Under the pieces are notes generated by a model. The model made no database searches. It was given only the letters and a program-made list of their open reading frames with translations, and was not told where the DNA came from. DNA of 64,000 nt from Nocardiopsis sp. N85 (GTDB lineage: Bacteria > Actinomycetota > Actinomycetes > Streptosporangiales > Streptosporangiaceae): NCBI RefSeq assembly GCF_028882275.1, contig NZ_JARBUT010000002.1, positions 62,001 through 126,000 of the forward strand. Reading direction: 5' to 3'. A program made the position numbers and the translations under genes. Shown piece after piece: positions 8,842 through 17,252 of the stretch. Position 1 is the stretch's first letter; every line of letters starts with the position of its first letter.

Positions 8842-9864
8842 ATGTCGCGGTCCTCTCTGAGCCTCGTGTGGCCCCTCACCGCGGCCCTCCTCGTGCTGAC
8901 GGTGTCCACGCCGCTGCTCACCCGGGCCGAGCCACGGGAGGCGCCCCCGGTACACCTCTCCCTGGGCACCGGCGGGACCGGCGGCGTGTACCACGAGTAC
9001 GGCGCGGCGCTGGCGCGGATCGTCTCGTCCTCGCACGGCGACGTGCGGATCACCGCGCTCACCACCGCGGCCAGCGTGGAGAACAACCGGCTGGTGGCCG
9101 AGGGCTCCCTGGACGCGGCCTTCACCCTGGCGGACGTGTCGGCGCTGGCCGTGGCGGGCGACCCGCCGTTCGACGAGCCCCTGCCGATCAACGCGATCGC
9201 CCGGTTGTACGACAACCACACCCACGTGGTGGTGCGGGCCGACTCCCCGTACCGGTCCCTGTCCGACCTGGCCGGGAGCACGGTGTCGGTCGGGGCGAAG
9301 GGTTCGGGTACCGAGATGATGGCCGAACGGCTGCTGGACCTGGTGGGGCTGGAGGAGGACGGCGGCCCCGATGCGGGGGTGCACCGGTTGCGGCTGTCCA
9401 TCGGCGGATCGGCCTCGGCCCTGGAGCGGGGCGCCATCGACGCCTTCTTCTGGTCGGGCGGGCTTCCCACCCAGGCGGTGGCCGACCTCGCCGAGCGCTT
9501 CCCGATCCGGTTGCTGGACCTGTCCGAGCACGTCAACGCCCTGAGCGAGGAGCACGGGGCCTACTTCTCCGAGCTGCCGGTACCGGCGAGCACCTACCCG
9601 GGCGTACCGGCGGTGCGCACCATCGGTGTGCCGAGTCTGCTGGTGGTGGGCGCGGGCATGCCCCGCCCCACCGCCGAGGAGCTGACCCGGCTGCTCTTCG
9701 ACTCCCGGGCCGAACTCGCCGAGATCCACCCGGTGGCGCTCCAGCTGCACCCCCGGTCGGCGATCGCCACCTTGCCGGTGCCCCTCCACCCCGGGGCCGC
9801 CGGTTACTACCAGGAGGTCAAATACGCGCACGATCGGGTGGCGGAATCGGCCGCGGTTCCGTGA
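8842..9864 (+). CDS. Second TAXI-type solute-binding protein, no lipobox
   Basis: 340 residues. The N-terminal hydrophobic helix (about residues 8-27) has no lipobox Cys, unlike the paralogue across the divergent promoter, so the protein is secreted or stays membrane-anchored. The TAXI core is clear: LGTGGTGGVYHEYGAALARI and ASVENNRLVAEGSLDAAFTL, with WSGGLPTQAVADL later. No second permease accompanies it. The 3' end overlaps the convergent histidine-kinase gene by 47 bp. The context (orphan binding protein, two-component system, shared promoter) suggests it may present ligand to the sensor kinase rather than, or as well as, feeding the carrier; this is inference. The start is ATG at 8842, apparently leaderless. 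Confidence 0.9.
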   Translation: MSRSSLSLVWPLTAALLVLTVSTPLLTRAEPREAPPVHLSLGTGGTGGVYHEYGAALARIVSSSHGDVRITALTTAASVENNRLVAEGSLDAAFTLADVSALAVAGDPPFDEPLPINAIARLYDNHTHVVVRADSPYRSLSDLAGSTVSVGAKGSGTEMMAERLLDLVGLEEDGGPDAGVHRLRLSIGGSASALERGAIDAFFWSGGLPTQAVADLAERFPIRLLDLSEHVNALSEEHGAYFSELPVPASTYPGVPAVRTIGVPSLLVVGAGMPRPTAEELTRLLFDSRAELAEIHPVALQLHPRSAIATLPVPLHPGAAGYYQEVKYAHDRVAESAAVP

Positions 9865-11254
9865 CCAGGCGGATCCGCGCGTCGATCCCCTGGGGGCGCG
9901 CGGGACGCAGGGTGAGCGAGGCCCCCTGGAGTTCGAGCAGGGTGACGACGATGGACAGGCCCAGGCCCGAACCGCCCACGCCGCCGTCGCGCCAGAACGG
10001 CCGGGTGGCCTGTGCCAGCTGCCCTTCCGGCAGGCCGGGACCGTCGTCGACGACGTGCACGTCCACGTGACCCTCCCCGTCCGGCCCGGGTGGGGACCCG
10101 TGGACGCGCACGGTGATCCGCACGCCCTCCCCCCCGAACTTCAGGGCGTTGTCGATGAGCGCGTCCAGGGTCTGGTCGAGCGTGCCCTCCACGCACCGGA
10201 CCCGTATCCCGTCCCCGCCCTCCTGGAGCAGGGTCGCCCCGGCCCGTTCGGCGATGGGCTCCCATGAGAGCAGCCGGTCCCGGACGACCTCACCGACGTC
10301 CTCCCACACCGTCGAGTGCTCGGTGTCCTCGGTGCGCGCCAGGGTGAGCAGGCTGTCGCAGATGCGGGTGAGCCGGTCCACCTCGTCCAGGGCCAGCCTG
10401 TGTCCGGTGCGGCCCTCGGGGGTGAGGTGCCTCGACAGGGCGTCCACCCGCAGCCGCAGGGCCGCCAACGGGTTGCGCACCTGGTGCCCGGCGTAGGCGA
10501 CGAAGACGCGCTGGCTCTCCAGCATCGCGGTGATGGTGTCGGCCATCCTGTTGAACGACTCCCCCAGGCGTCGCAGTTCGACCGGCCCCGCGGCGGTGCG
10601 CACCCGGATGTCCAGACTGCCTCCCGCGACCGCGCGGGTGGCCTCGTCGAGGTCGTCGATGGGCCGCAGGATCCACCGGGTGAGCGGCCCGGCCGCGGCG
10701 ATGCCCGCGATCATGAGCGCGGTGACCGCCGCCGCGGCCAGGGCCCACTGGACGAGGGTGGCCCGGCGCAGCGACGCGGTGGGCGAGGCCGTGACGGCCG
10801 CGCCCACGACCTCACCGGACCGGCCGACGGGTTCGGCGACGATGAGGGGGCCGTCCTGCCAGGGGTAGACCACCCGGTCGGCGCCCATCCGGTTGCCGGC
10901 CAGCGCGTTGCGGACCGCCTCGGGCATCGGGTCGTCGGACCGCCGCCCGGGGTCGATGTCCGTGATGTCGAGGCCGGGCCGGGACGCGGCCACCACCCCG
11001 CCCTCGCGGTCCACGACGATGGCGGAGATGCCGTAGAGGCGGTCGTAGGCGGTCAGTTCGGCCGTGAGGATGCCCCCGGAGCCGGTGAGGACCGCGGGTT
11101 CGGCGATACCCGCGAACCGGGCGGTGTCGTTGATCCGGTCCAGGAGCATGTCGGAGGTGCCCCGGGCGGCGATGCTGCCGCACAGGGGGAGGGAGAGCCC
11201 GAGACAGGCGGCGACCAGCAGGGTCACGTACACGGTGATGACACGGCGATGCAT
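9818..11254 (-). CDS. Sensor histidine kinase with HAMP domain
   Basis: 478 residues. Membrane helix about 7-30, extracytoplasmic sensor domain about 31-165, second helix about 168-190, HAMP about 190-245, dimerisation/phosphoacceptor segment with VAYAGHQVRNPLAALRL (His about 256), and an ATPase domain with IDNALKFG (N box), VVDDGPGLPEG (G1) and GGSGLGLSIV (G2). All catalytic boxes are intact. It follows the response-regulator gene by 14 bp on the same strand and overlaps the convergent TAXI gene by 47 bp at its 3' end. The extracytoplasmic domain has the size of a single PAS/Cache-like fold; its signal is unknown, but a TAXI ligand is an attractive candidate. Confidence 0.93.
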   Translation of the reverse strand: MHRRVITVYVTLLVAACLGLSLPLCGSIAARGTSDMLLDRINDTARFAGIAEPAVLTGSGGILTAELTAYDRLYGISAIVVDREGGVVAASRPGLDITDIDPGRRSDDPMPEAVRNALAGNRMGADRVVYPWQDGPLIVAEPVGRSGEVVGAAVTASPTASLRRATLVQWALAAAAVTALMIAGIAAAGPLTRWILRPIDDLDEATRAVAGGSLDIRVRTAAGPVELRRLGESFNRMADTITAMLESQRVFVAYAGHQVRNPLAALRLRVDALSRHLTPEGRTGHRLALDEVDRLTRICDSLLTLARTEDTEHSTVWEDVGEVVRDRLLSWEPIAERAGATLLQEGGDGIRVRCVEGTLDQTLDALIDNALKFGGEGVRITVRVHGSPPGPDGEGHVDVHVVDDGPGLPEGQLAQATRPFWRDGGVGGSGLGLSIVVTLLELQGASLTLRPARPQGIDARIRLVTEPRPIPPPDRARI

Positions 11255-11268
11255 CGGCCCGCCCCGGA

Positions 11269-11982
11269 TCAGTGCCGTGACGCCGCCGGAACGGCGTCCG
11301 CCGACGCGTCCGCCGGTCCGTGGGCGACGGTGAGCCGGTACCCGACCCCGCGCACCGTCTCGATGAGGCCGGGAACGTCGAGCTTGGCGCGCAGGGTGCC
11401 CACGTGCACCTCCAGGGTGCGCAGCGTCCCCGACCAGGTGGTCCCCCAGACGCGCAGCAGCAGGTGCTCGCGGGACAGGACGGTGCCGGCCTCACGCGCC
11501 AGGGCCAGCAGCAGGTCGAACTCCTTGCGGGTGACCTCCACCCGGGCGCCGTCGCGTTCGACCGTGCGCCCGGCCGGGTCGATGCGCAGGGGTCCCGCGA
11601 TCAGGGGTTCGTCGGAGGGGCGGCGGGTGCGGCGCAGCACCGCCTCCATGCGGGCGCACAGTTCCTCGATGGCCAGGGGTTTGACCACGTAGTCGTCGGC
11701 GCCGGAGCGCAGTCCGCGCACCCGTTCGCGCTGTTGGCCGCGCGCGGTCACCATGATGATCGCCGTGTCGCCGACGTCGTGGCGTTCCCGGATCATCCGG
11801 CACAGTTCCACGCCGTCCATGTCGGGCAGTCCGAGGTCGAGCAGCACGATGTCGGCCGGGTCGGCGGCCAGCGCCCGCTGCGCGGTGCGCACCTGGGTGA
11901 CGGTGTAACCGTGGGTTTCCAACGCCCCGGCGAGGGCGTCGGCGAGGCGAACGTCGTCCTCGACGAGCAGCACCTTGATCAT
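11269..11982 (-). CDS. OmpR-family response regulator
   Basis: 237 residues. The receiver domain has acidic VEDDVRLADAL at the N-terminus, phospho-acceptor Asp in VLLDLGLPDMDG (about residue 53) and conserved Lys in DDYVVKPLAIEEL (about 102). The C-terminal winged helix includes VEVTRKEFDLLLALAREAG and TLEVHVGTLRAKL. The start is ATG at 11982 with a GAGGAC Shine-Dalgarno. First gene of a two-gene operon with the kinase. Proteins of this family bind direct repeats spaced one helical turn apart, which matches the TGAGGTT pair at 8799-8816 near the transporter genes. Confidence 0.95.
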   Translation of the reverse strand: MIKVLLVEDDVRLADALAGALETHGYTVTQVRTAQRALAADPADIVLLDLGLPDMDGVELCRMIRERHDVGDTAIIMVTARGQQRERVRGLRSGADDYVVKPLAIEELCARMEAVLRRTRRPSDEPLIAGPLRIDPAGRTVERDGARVEVTRKEFDLLLALAREAGTVLSREHLLLRVWGTTWSGTLRTLEVHVGTLRAKLDVPGLIETVRGVGYRLTVAHGPADASADAVPAASRH

Positions 11983-12077
11983 GGGTCGGGTCCTCGGGTG
12001 CGGGGGTGGTGATACCCCCGCACCCTAACCCGACGAGTGTGCCCGGGGACACACCAGGGCGTCCCGGACGTCACATT

Positions 12078-13799
12078 TCAGGGGCGCGAGATGTTCGCCT
12101 CGGGGACGATCTCGGGCGCACCGTGCTGGATGGCGTCCGCCTCGTGGTCGGTGTCCTGTTCCTGGGCGGAGCGCTCGGCCTCGATGCCCTTGCGGTAGTA
12201 CTCGACCTCGCGCTGGACCTGCGCGTCGTCCCATCCCAGCGGTTCGGCCATGAGTTCGGCGGCCTCCTCGGCCGCGGCGATGCCGCGGTCCCAGGTCTCG
12301 AAGGAGATCCGGGTGCGCCGGGCCAGGACGTCCTCCAGGTGCCGGGCCCCCTCGGCGCGGACCGCGTACACCACCTCGGCGCGCAGGTAGTCGTCGGCTC
12401 CGGTGAGCGAGCGGCCCAGGTCGGGGCGTTCCCTGATCAGGTCGAGCAGGTCGTCGGCACAGGTGCCGTAGCGGCGCAGCAGGTGGGAGATGCGCGAGAC
12501 GTGCAGCCCCGTGTCCCGGGCCAGCCGGTGGCGCTGGTTGACCAGGGCCGAGTAGCCGGAGGCTCCCACCAGCGGGAGCTTGTCGGTGACCGACTTGGGG
12601 ATCCCACCGCCCAAGCCGTGCGCGACGGCGTCCACTGCGTCCTTGGCCATGACCCGGTAGGTGGTGTACTTGCCGCCGGCGATGAGGACCAGTCCGGGCA
12701 CCGGATGGGCGACCACGTGTTCGCGGGAGAGCTTGGAGGTCTCCTCCGACTCCCCCGACAGCAGCGGGCGCAGGCCCGCGTAGACGCCCTCCACGTCGTC
12801 CCTGCTCAACGGGGTGCGCAGCACCTGGTTGAGGTGATCGAGGACGTAGTCGATGTCGGCGCGGCTGGCGGCCGGGTTCTCCTTGTCCAGGTCCCAGGCG
12901 GTGTCGGTGGTGCCGATGATCCAGTGCCTGCCCCAGGGGATGACGAACAGCACGCTCTTCTCGGTGCGCAGGATCATCCCGGAGGAGGCCTGGATGCGGT
13001 CGCGGGGCACCACCAGGTGGACGCCCTTGGAGGCGCGCACGTGGATCTGCCCGCGACCGCCGACCATCTCCTGGATCTCGTCGGTCCAGACCCCTGCGGC
13101 GTTGACGACCTGGCGGGCGCGGATGGAGATCTCCTCGCCCTTCTCCAGGTCCGCGGCGCGGGCGCCGACCACGTGTTCGCCCTCGCGCAGGAAGCCCACC
13201 GCCTGCACCCGCGAGGCGATCCGCGCCCCCAGTCCGGCGGCGGTGCGCAGGACGGTGGTGACGAAGCGGGCGTCGTCCACCTGGCAGTCCCAGTACTGGA
13301 CCGCGCCGGCGAGCGCGTCGCGTTTGAGCGCGGGGAAGATCCGCAGCGCCCCGCCGCGCGTCAGGTGCCGGTGCGAGGGCAGTCCCCGGTTGTTCCGCGA
13401 GGTCATGGCCAAGGTGTCGTACAGGGACACGCCCGCGCCGATGTAGAAGCGTTCCCAGTGGTGGGCGAACGGGAAGAGGAAAGGCACCGGTCGCACCAGG
13501 TGCGGGGCGATGGTGGTGAGCAGCAGGCCGCGCTCCCGGAGCGCCTCTTGGACCAGTTCGAAGTCGAACTGCTCCAGGTAGCGCAGGCCGCCGTGGATGA
13601 GTTTGCTGGATCTGCTGGAGGTGCCCGACGCGTGGTCGCGCGCCTCGATGAGAGCCGTGGACAGCCCGCGCGAGACGGCCTCCAGGGCGATGCCCGCCCC
13701 GACGATGCCGCCGCCGACGACGAGGACGTCGAACTCCTCGTCCCGCATCGCCGCCAAGGCGTCCTCGCGCCCCTCCGGTCCCATCCAGGTGGTCGTCAT
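12078..13799 (-). CDS. glpD: Aerobic glycerol-3-phosphate dehydrogenase
   Basis: FAD-dependent, membrane-associated oxidation of sn-glycerol 3-phosphate to dihydroxyacetone phosphate, passing electrons to quinone. 573 residues. The dinucleotide-binding motif VVGGGIVGAGIALEAVSRG is at about residues 28-46, followed by the family sequences SSRSSKLIHGGLRYLEQ and KGVHLVVPRDR, and a C-terminal DAO_C domain with TCADDLLDLIRERPDLGRSL. The start is ATG at 13799 with GGAGG upstream. It stands alone: no glpF or glpK neighbour is seen, and the next upstream gene is an unrelated exporter. Confidence 0.95.
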   Translation of the reverse strand: MTTTWMGPEGREDALAAMRDEEFDVLVVGGGIVGAGIALEAVSRGLSTALIEARDHASGTSSRSSKLIHGGLRYLEQFDFELVQEALRERGLLLTTIAPHLVRPVPFLFPFAHHWERFYIGAGVSLYDTLAMTSRNNRGLPSHRHLTRGGALRIFPALKRDALAGAVQYWDCQVDDARFVTTVLRTAAGLGARIASRVQAVGFLREGEHVVGARAADLEKGEEISIRARQVVNAAGVWTDEIQEMVGGRGQIHVRASKGVHLVVPRDRIQASSGMILRTEKSVLFVIPWGRHWIIGTTDTAWDLDKENPAASRADIDYVLDHLNQVLRTPLSRDDVEGVYAGLRPLLSGESEETSKLSREHVVAHPVPGLVLIAGGKYTTYRVMAKDAVDAVAHGLGGGIPKSVTDKLPLVGASGYSALVNQRHRLARDTGLHVSRISHLLRRYGTCADDLLDLIRERPDLGRSLTGADDYLRAEVVYAVRAEGARHLEDVLARRTRISFETWDRGIAAAEEAAELMAEPLGWDDAQVQREVEYYRKGIEAERSAQEQDTDHEADAIQHGAPEIVPEANISRP

Positions 13800-13938
13800 A
13801 CCCGTGTGTCCCTCCGTCGCGATGGTTCTTCCTCCCCGGCGCATACCCGCCGGAGGGGCCCGCCCATCGGAGCGGCCGAAGGACCCCAGGCTAACCGGGC
13901 CCTCGGCCGTCTCAGGGGACGCCACGCGCGGCGTCCGG

Positions 13939-15312
13939 TCAGCTCCGGTCGGGACGCGGCAGGAGCAGGGCCGCGAAGGCGACGACGACGGTGGCGGCTC
14001 CGCCGACCAGGGCGGCCGTGCCGAGCCCGCCCCAGACGCCGGCGACGGCGGCCAGCACCGTCAGACCGAGGGCCCCGCCGATCTGCTGGGCGGTGGAGGC
14101 GGCGGCGGAGGCCACCCCCTGTTCGCGTTCGCCGACCCCGCCGCCGGCGGCGGTGAACACGACCGGGTAGACGGTACCGGCCGTGAGGCCGAGCAGGATC
14201 ACCACGGGGAGCATCGCCCAGTACGAATCGAAGGCCAGGGCGACGGCGAAGGCCGCGGAGGTGAGTCCGACGCCGACGGTGCCGACGAACAGTGCGGTGC
14301 GCACGCCCCGTGCCAGCAGGCGGGGCAGCAGCAGGGCGGAGCCGAGCATCGCGGCCGCCCCTTGGGGCAGGAAGCCGAGGCCGGCGGCGAGCGGGTCCAG
14401 TCCCAGAACGGTCTGGACGTGGGTCGTGTACACGTAGTGCAGCGTGGCCACGACGCCCATCAGGACGAGGATCAGGACCATCGCCACCGGGAGGTGACGG
14501 TCGCGCAGCAGGGTGGCGGGGAGCAGGGGGTCGGCGGAGCGGCGTTCGACGGGGACGAGGGCGGCCAGTGCCGCGAGGCCGAGGAGGAGGACACCGCCGC
14601 CGTCGAGGGAGAGCCAACCCGAGGTCTGGAGACGGAAGACCCCGAACACGAGCAGCAGCGCCCCGACGGTGACCAGCGCGGTGCCGGGCAGATCGAACCC
14701 GCGCGGGTCGGGGCGGTGCCGGTCGGCGGGGAGCAGGCGCGAAGCGGCCAGGGCCACCGCCAGGGAGGGGACGACGATCGCCCAGAACACCGCGGACCAG
14801 CCGAAGGCGCTGGCGAGGACGCCGCCGACGGCGCCGCCGGCGAGTGCGCCGCCGGCGCCGGCCGATCCCCAGACGGCCATCGCCCGGTTGCGGGCGGGGC
14901 CCGCGGGAAAGGCGGTGCCGATGAGGGCGAGGGTGGCGGGGAACAGGGCGGCGGCGCCGACCCCTTGGGCCGCGCGGGCGGCGATGAGCACGCCCGCGTG
15001 GTCGGCCAGGGCGCCGGCGACGGAGGACAGGCCCAGCAGGAGCGCGCCGAGCACGAGCATGCGGCGTGCGCCGAGGCGGTCGACGGCCCGCCCGCCCAGG
15101 AGGAGGAGACCTCCGTAGCCGAGGGCGAAGGCGTTGACCACCCACGGCAGGGCGGCGTCGTCCAGGTCGAAGGCCCTGCCGATCTCGGGCAAGGCGATGT
15201 AGACCACGTTGAAGTCGAGCGACAGGGTGAAGTGGGCCGTGGCCAGGAGGGCGAGGGCGGCCGGTCCGGCGGTGCGCGCCTCGGCGACGGTACGGGACTC
15301 CGGGGAGGTCAT
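13939..15312 (-). CDS. MFS drug-resistance-type transporter (DHA2-like)
   Basis: 457 residues, multi-pass. The first helix contains LDFNVVYIALPEIG, the DHA2-type variant of the LDxTVVNVALP motif, followed by WVVNAFALGYGGLLLLGGRA and DRLGARRMLV (motif A). Proton-driven export of a small hydrophobic compound is the expected role. The start is ATG at 15312 (MTSPESRTVA) because AAGGA precedes it at good spacing; an ATG at 15330 is possible but lacks a ribosome site. It is divergent from a MarR regulator, with several palindromes in the shared gap, so derepression by the MarR ligand is the likely control. Confidence 0.92.
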   Translation of the reverse strand: MTSPESRTVAEARTAGPAALALLATAHFTLSLDFNVVYIALPEIGRAFDLDDAALPWVVNAFALGYGGLLLLGGRAVDRLGARRMLVLGALLLGLSSVAGALADHAGVLIAARAAQGVGAAALFPATLALIGTAFPAGPARNRAMAVWGSAGAGGALAGGAVGGVLASAFGWSAVFWAIVVPSLAVALAASRLLPADRHRPDPRGFDLPGTALVTVGALLLVFGVFRLQTSGWLSLDGGGVLLLGLAALAALVPVERRSADPLLPATLLRDRHLPVAMVLILVLMGVVATLHYVYTTHVQTVLGLDPLAAGLGFLPQGAAAMLGSALLLPRLLARGVRTALFVGTVGVGLTSAAFAVALAFDSYWAMLPVVILLGLTAGTVYPVVFTAAGGGVGEREQGVASAAASTAQQIGGALGLTVLAAVAGVWGGLGTAALVGGAATVVVAFAALLLPRPDRS

Positions 15313-15332
15313 GGTGCACGTCCTTGACATTG

Positions 15333-15435
15333 ATCCAGAGCTGGATTATTCAGCACTGGAATATATGTGGATGATGCGGCACTGGAACTTTCAGTGGGAG
15401 ACTAGGCCAATTCATTCCAGCGCGCAACAATCCAG
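15333..15435. promoter_or_regulatory. MarR operator array between exporter and regulator
   Basis: The gap holds repeated CTGGA/TCCAG half-sites: a perfect ATCCAG-AG-CTGGAT palindrome at 15333-15346, an imperfect ATTCAG-CA-CTGGAAT at 15348-15362, ACTGGAA-C-TTTCAGT at 15381-15395, and single half-sites ATTCCAG at 15414-15420 and ATCCAG at 15430-15435. The hexamer TAGCAT (15441-15446), six bases before the marR start, is a likely -10. Spacing and position next to both starts fit a MarR dimer controlling both genes. Confidence 0.75.
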
Positions 15436-15452
15436 CGTGGTAGCATATCGGC

Positions 15453-15947
15453 ATGAGCGAACAGGGCTGCCTCGACACGGCCGAGGAGCGGACCTGGGAC
15501 GCCGCCACACTGGCGTTCCGGCTGCTCGACCAACGGGTGGAACGGGACGTACAGGCGGCGTCCGGCCTCCCGCTCACCTACTACGAACTGCTCGTCCTGC
15601 TCTCCAAGGCGCAGCGGCGCTCCCTGCGGATGAGCGAACTCGCCGAGATCACCCACACCCGCCCCAGCCGCGTCTCCCACGCCGTCGCCAAGCTCGCCGA
15701 GGCCGGGCTCGTCGAGCGCGTCCACTGCGAGACCGACCGGCGCAGCTGGTTCGCCACGCTCACGGACAAGGGCATGGACACCCTGCGCACGACCGGCATC
15801 GAACACGTGCGCAGCATGCGCGAGAACATGTTCGACCTGCTCAGCCCGGAACAGCAGGCCCAACTGCTCGACATCTCCCGCACCCTGCTGGACCGTCTGG
15901 CCCCGGGCGCGACCGAACACGCCACCCGGGTCCTCCAGGAGGTGTAG
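15453..15947 (+). CDS. MarR family transcriptional regulator
   Basis: 164 residues. The winged helix-turn-helix is at about residues 45-110 with SLRMSELAEITHTRPSRVSHAVAKL as the recognition region (helix and flanks), followed by the wing VERVHCETDRRSWFATLTDKG, both typical of MarR. The N- and C-terminal helices form the dimer interface. It is divergent from the MFS exporter and most likely represses it, and itself, through the palindromes in between. No Shine-Dalgarno is seen; TAGCAT lies six bases upstream of the ATG, so the mRNA may be leaderless. The inducing ligand is unknown. Confidence 0.93.
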   Translation: MSEQGCLDTAEERTWDAATLAFRLLDQRVERDVQAASGLPLTYYELLVLLSKAQRRSLRMSELAEITHTRPSRVSHAVAKLAEAGLVERVHCETDRRSWFATLTDKGMDTLRTTGIEHVRSMRENMFDLLSPEQQAQLLDISRTLLDRLAPGATEHATRVLQEV

Positions 15948-16235
15948 GGCCGCCCTCGAACGCCCTTCCGTGCCCTGGGGGGTTCTGGAGGCCCGGAGCG
16001 AACGTCCGAGGAACGAGGACGTCAGCACAGGGGCGAGGGTTCCCGTTCCCCGGGCGCCCTCGCACGGACCGAAGCGCAGCGGAGGTGCAGAGGCACGGCC
16101 GCCCACGGGGTCCGGGAGGCCGGCGCAGGAGACGCCCGAGGCGCGACGCCCGCCGCGCCGGGGAACGCCGGGCACCGGGCGGAACCCCTCCCGGTGCCCC
16201 TCCGAGAGGCCCCGGGCCGCCGGGAGAACCCCCGG
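15948..16235. other. Intergenic region after marR, no gene seen
   Basis: 288 bp between the marR stop and the stop of the convergent transglycosylase gene. Very GC-rich, with several short GC-rich self-complementary stretches but no convincing long hairpin, open frame with a ribosome site, or RNA gene. Confidence 0.5.
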
Positions 16236-17120
16236 TCAGGCCGCCGCGTCCGCGTAGGCGTGCGCGTAGGCCAGCACGTCGGCCACGTACTCCGACGACC
16301 GGTTGTACGACAGGATGGCCGCCTCCCAGTCCGCGGCGACGGTCAGGTCCCGGCCGCCCGCGCACAGGTAGCGCCCGGCGGACAGGGCGGCGTCGTCGAT
16401 CTGGTGCGGGTCGGGATCGCCACCGCTCACCGAGACGCCCCAGCGGGCCCACGTGCTCGGGATGAACTGCATCGGACCGATGGCCCGGTCCCATTCGGCG
16501 TCCCCGTCCAGGAGACCGCCGTCGGTGTCGGGGATGGCCTGGGTGTTGTTGGTGCCGTCGAGCGGGATGCCGATGATGTCGACGGTGGTGGTGCCGTCCG
16601 GGCCGATCTCGCCGCCCGCGTAGGTGCCGTGCCGCGACTCCACGAACCCGATCCCGGCGAGGGTCGGCCACGACAGGTTGCACGAGGGCAGTTCCTCGGC
16701 GAGCGCCAGTTGCGCGCCGGCGTAACCCTCCAGGGCACGGGGCGGAACGGAGGTGGCCGTTGAGACCAGCTCCAGCCAGTCGTCGGCGGGGCGGCGTTCC
16801 GCGGCGCCGTCGGGGGTGGACCGTTCGTCGGCGCCCGCCGCCAGGGACTCCTCGGCGCCCGTGGCCGGATCGACCTCGGCGGGCGTGGGGGGACCGGTGA
16901 GCCCGTCGTGCGGAGGCGTCTCGATGGTGCCGTCGAGCGGGCCGGCGGCCGTCTCGGGGGGGACCTGCCAGGCGTCGAACGTCCGGGAGAGCCGGTCGAC
17001 CACGAAGAGCACGCCGCCGGTCAGCAACAGGCAGAGCGCCAGGGTCGCGCAGACGGCGATGAGCGGGCCCTTGCCACGCTTCGTACCGCGGGTGCCTCCA
17101 CCCAAGGTCGTTCCTTCCAT
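16236..17120 (-). CDS. Membrane-anchored lytic murein transglycosylase
   Basis: Cleaves the MurNAc-GlcNAc bond of peptidoglycan, leaving anhydro-MurNAc. 294 residues: short basic cytoplasmic tail, one membrane helix (about 20-42), a Pro/Glu/Asp-rich linker (about 50-115), then a lysozyme-fold domain with GIGFVESRHGTYAGGEIGPDG (probable catalytic Glu in VESRHG), RAIGPMQFIPSTWARWGV and a C-terminal AILSYNRSSEYVADVLAYA. These match the actinobacterial lytic transglycosylase family that resembles MltB. The start is ATG at 17120. It is transcribed in the same direction as guaB3 but separated from it by a terminator. Confidence 0.9.
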   Translation of the reverse strand: MEGTTLGGGTRGTKRGKGPLIAVCATLALCLLLTGGVLFVVDRLSRTFDAWQVPPETAAGPLDGTIETPPHDGLTGPPTPAEVDPATGAEESLAAGADERSTPDGAAERRPADDWLELVSTATSVPPRALEGYAGAQLALAEELPSCNLSWPTLAGIGFVESRHGTYAGGEIGPDGTTTVDIIGIPLDGTNNTQAIPDTDGGLLDGDAEWDRAIGPMQFIPSTWARWGVSVSGGDPDPHQIDDAALSAGRYLCAGGRDLTVAADWEAAILSYNRSSEYVADVLAYAHAYADAAA

Positions 17121-17203
17121 CGGGGGCGTCGGACTCGTATGCCGACGGCCGGATCATGGTCGCACACCGCGTTCACGGGGGTTTCGACCGCACAACGCGG
17201 ACG

Positions 17204-17231
17204 GGGGCGCCCCGGTTCCCCGGGACGCCCC
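17204..17231 (-). terminator. Rho-independent-type hairpin after guaB3
   Basis: GGGGCGCCCCGG (17204-17215) pairs with CCGGGACGCCCC (17220-17231), 11 of 12 positions, with a four-base loop, 22 bp beyond the guaB3 stop. There is no U-tract, as is common in high-GC actinobacteria. Confidence 0.65.
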
Positions 17232-17252
17232 TCGTTCGCGGAGAGCATCGGA

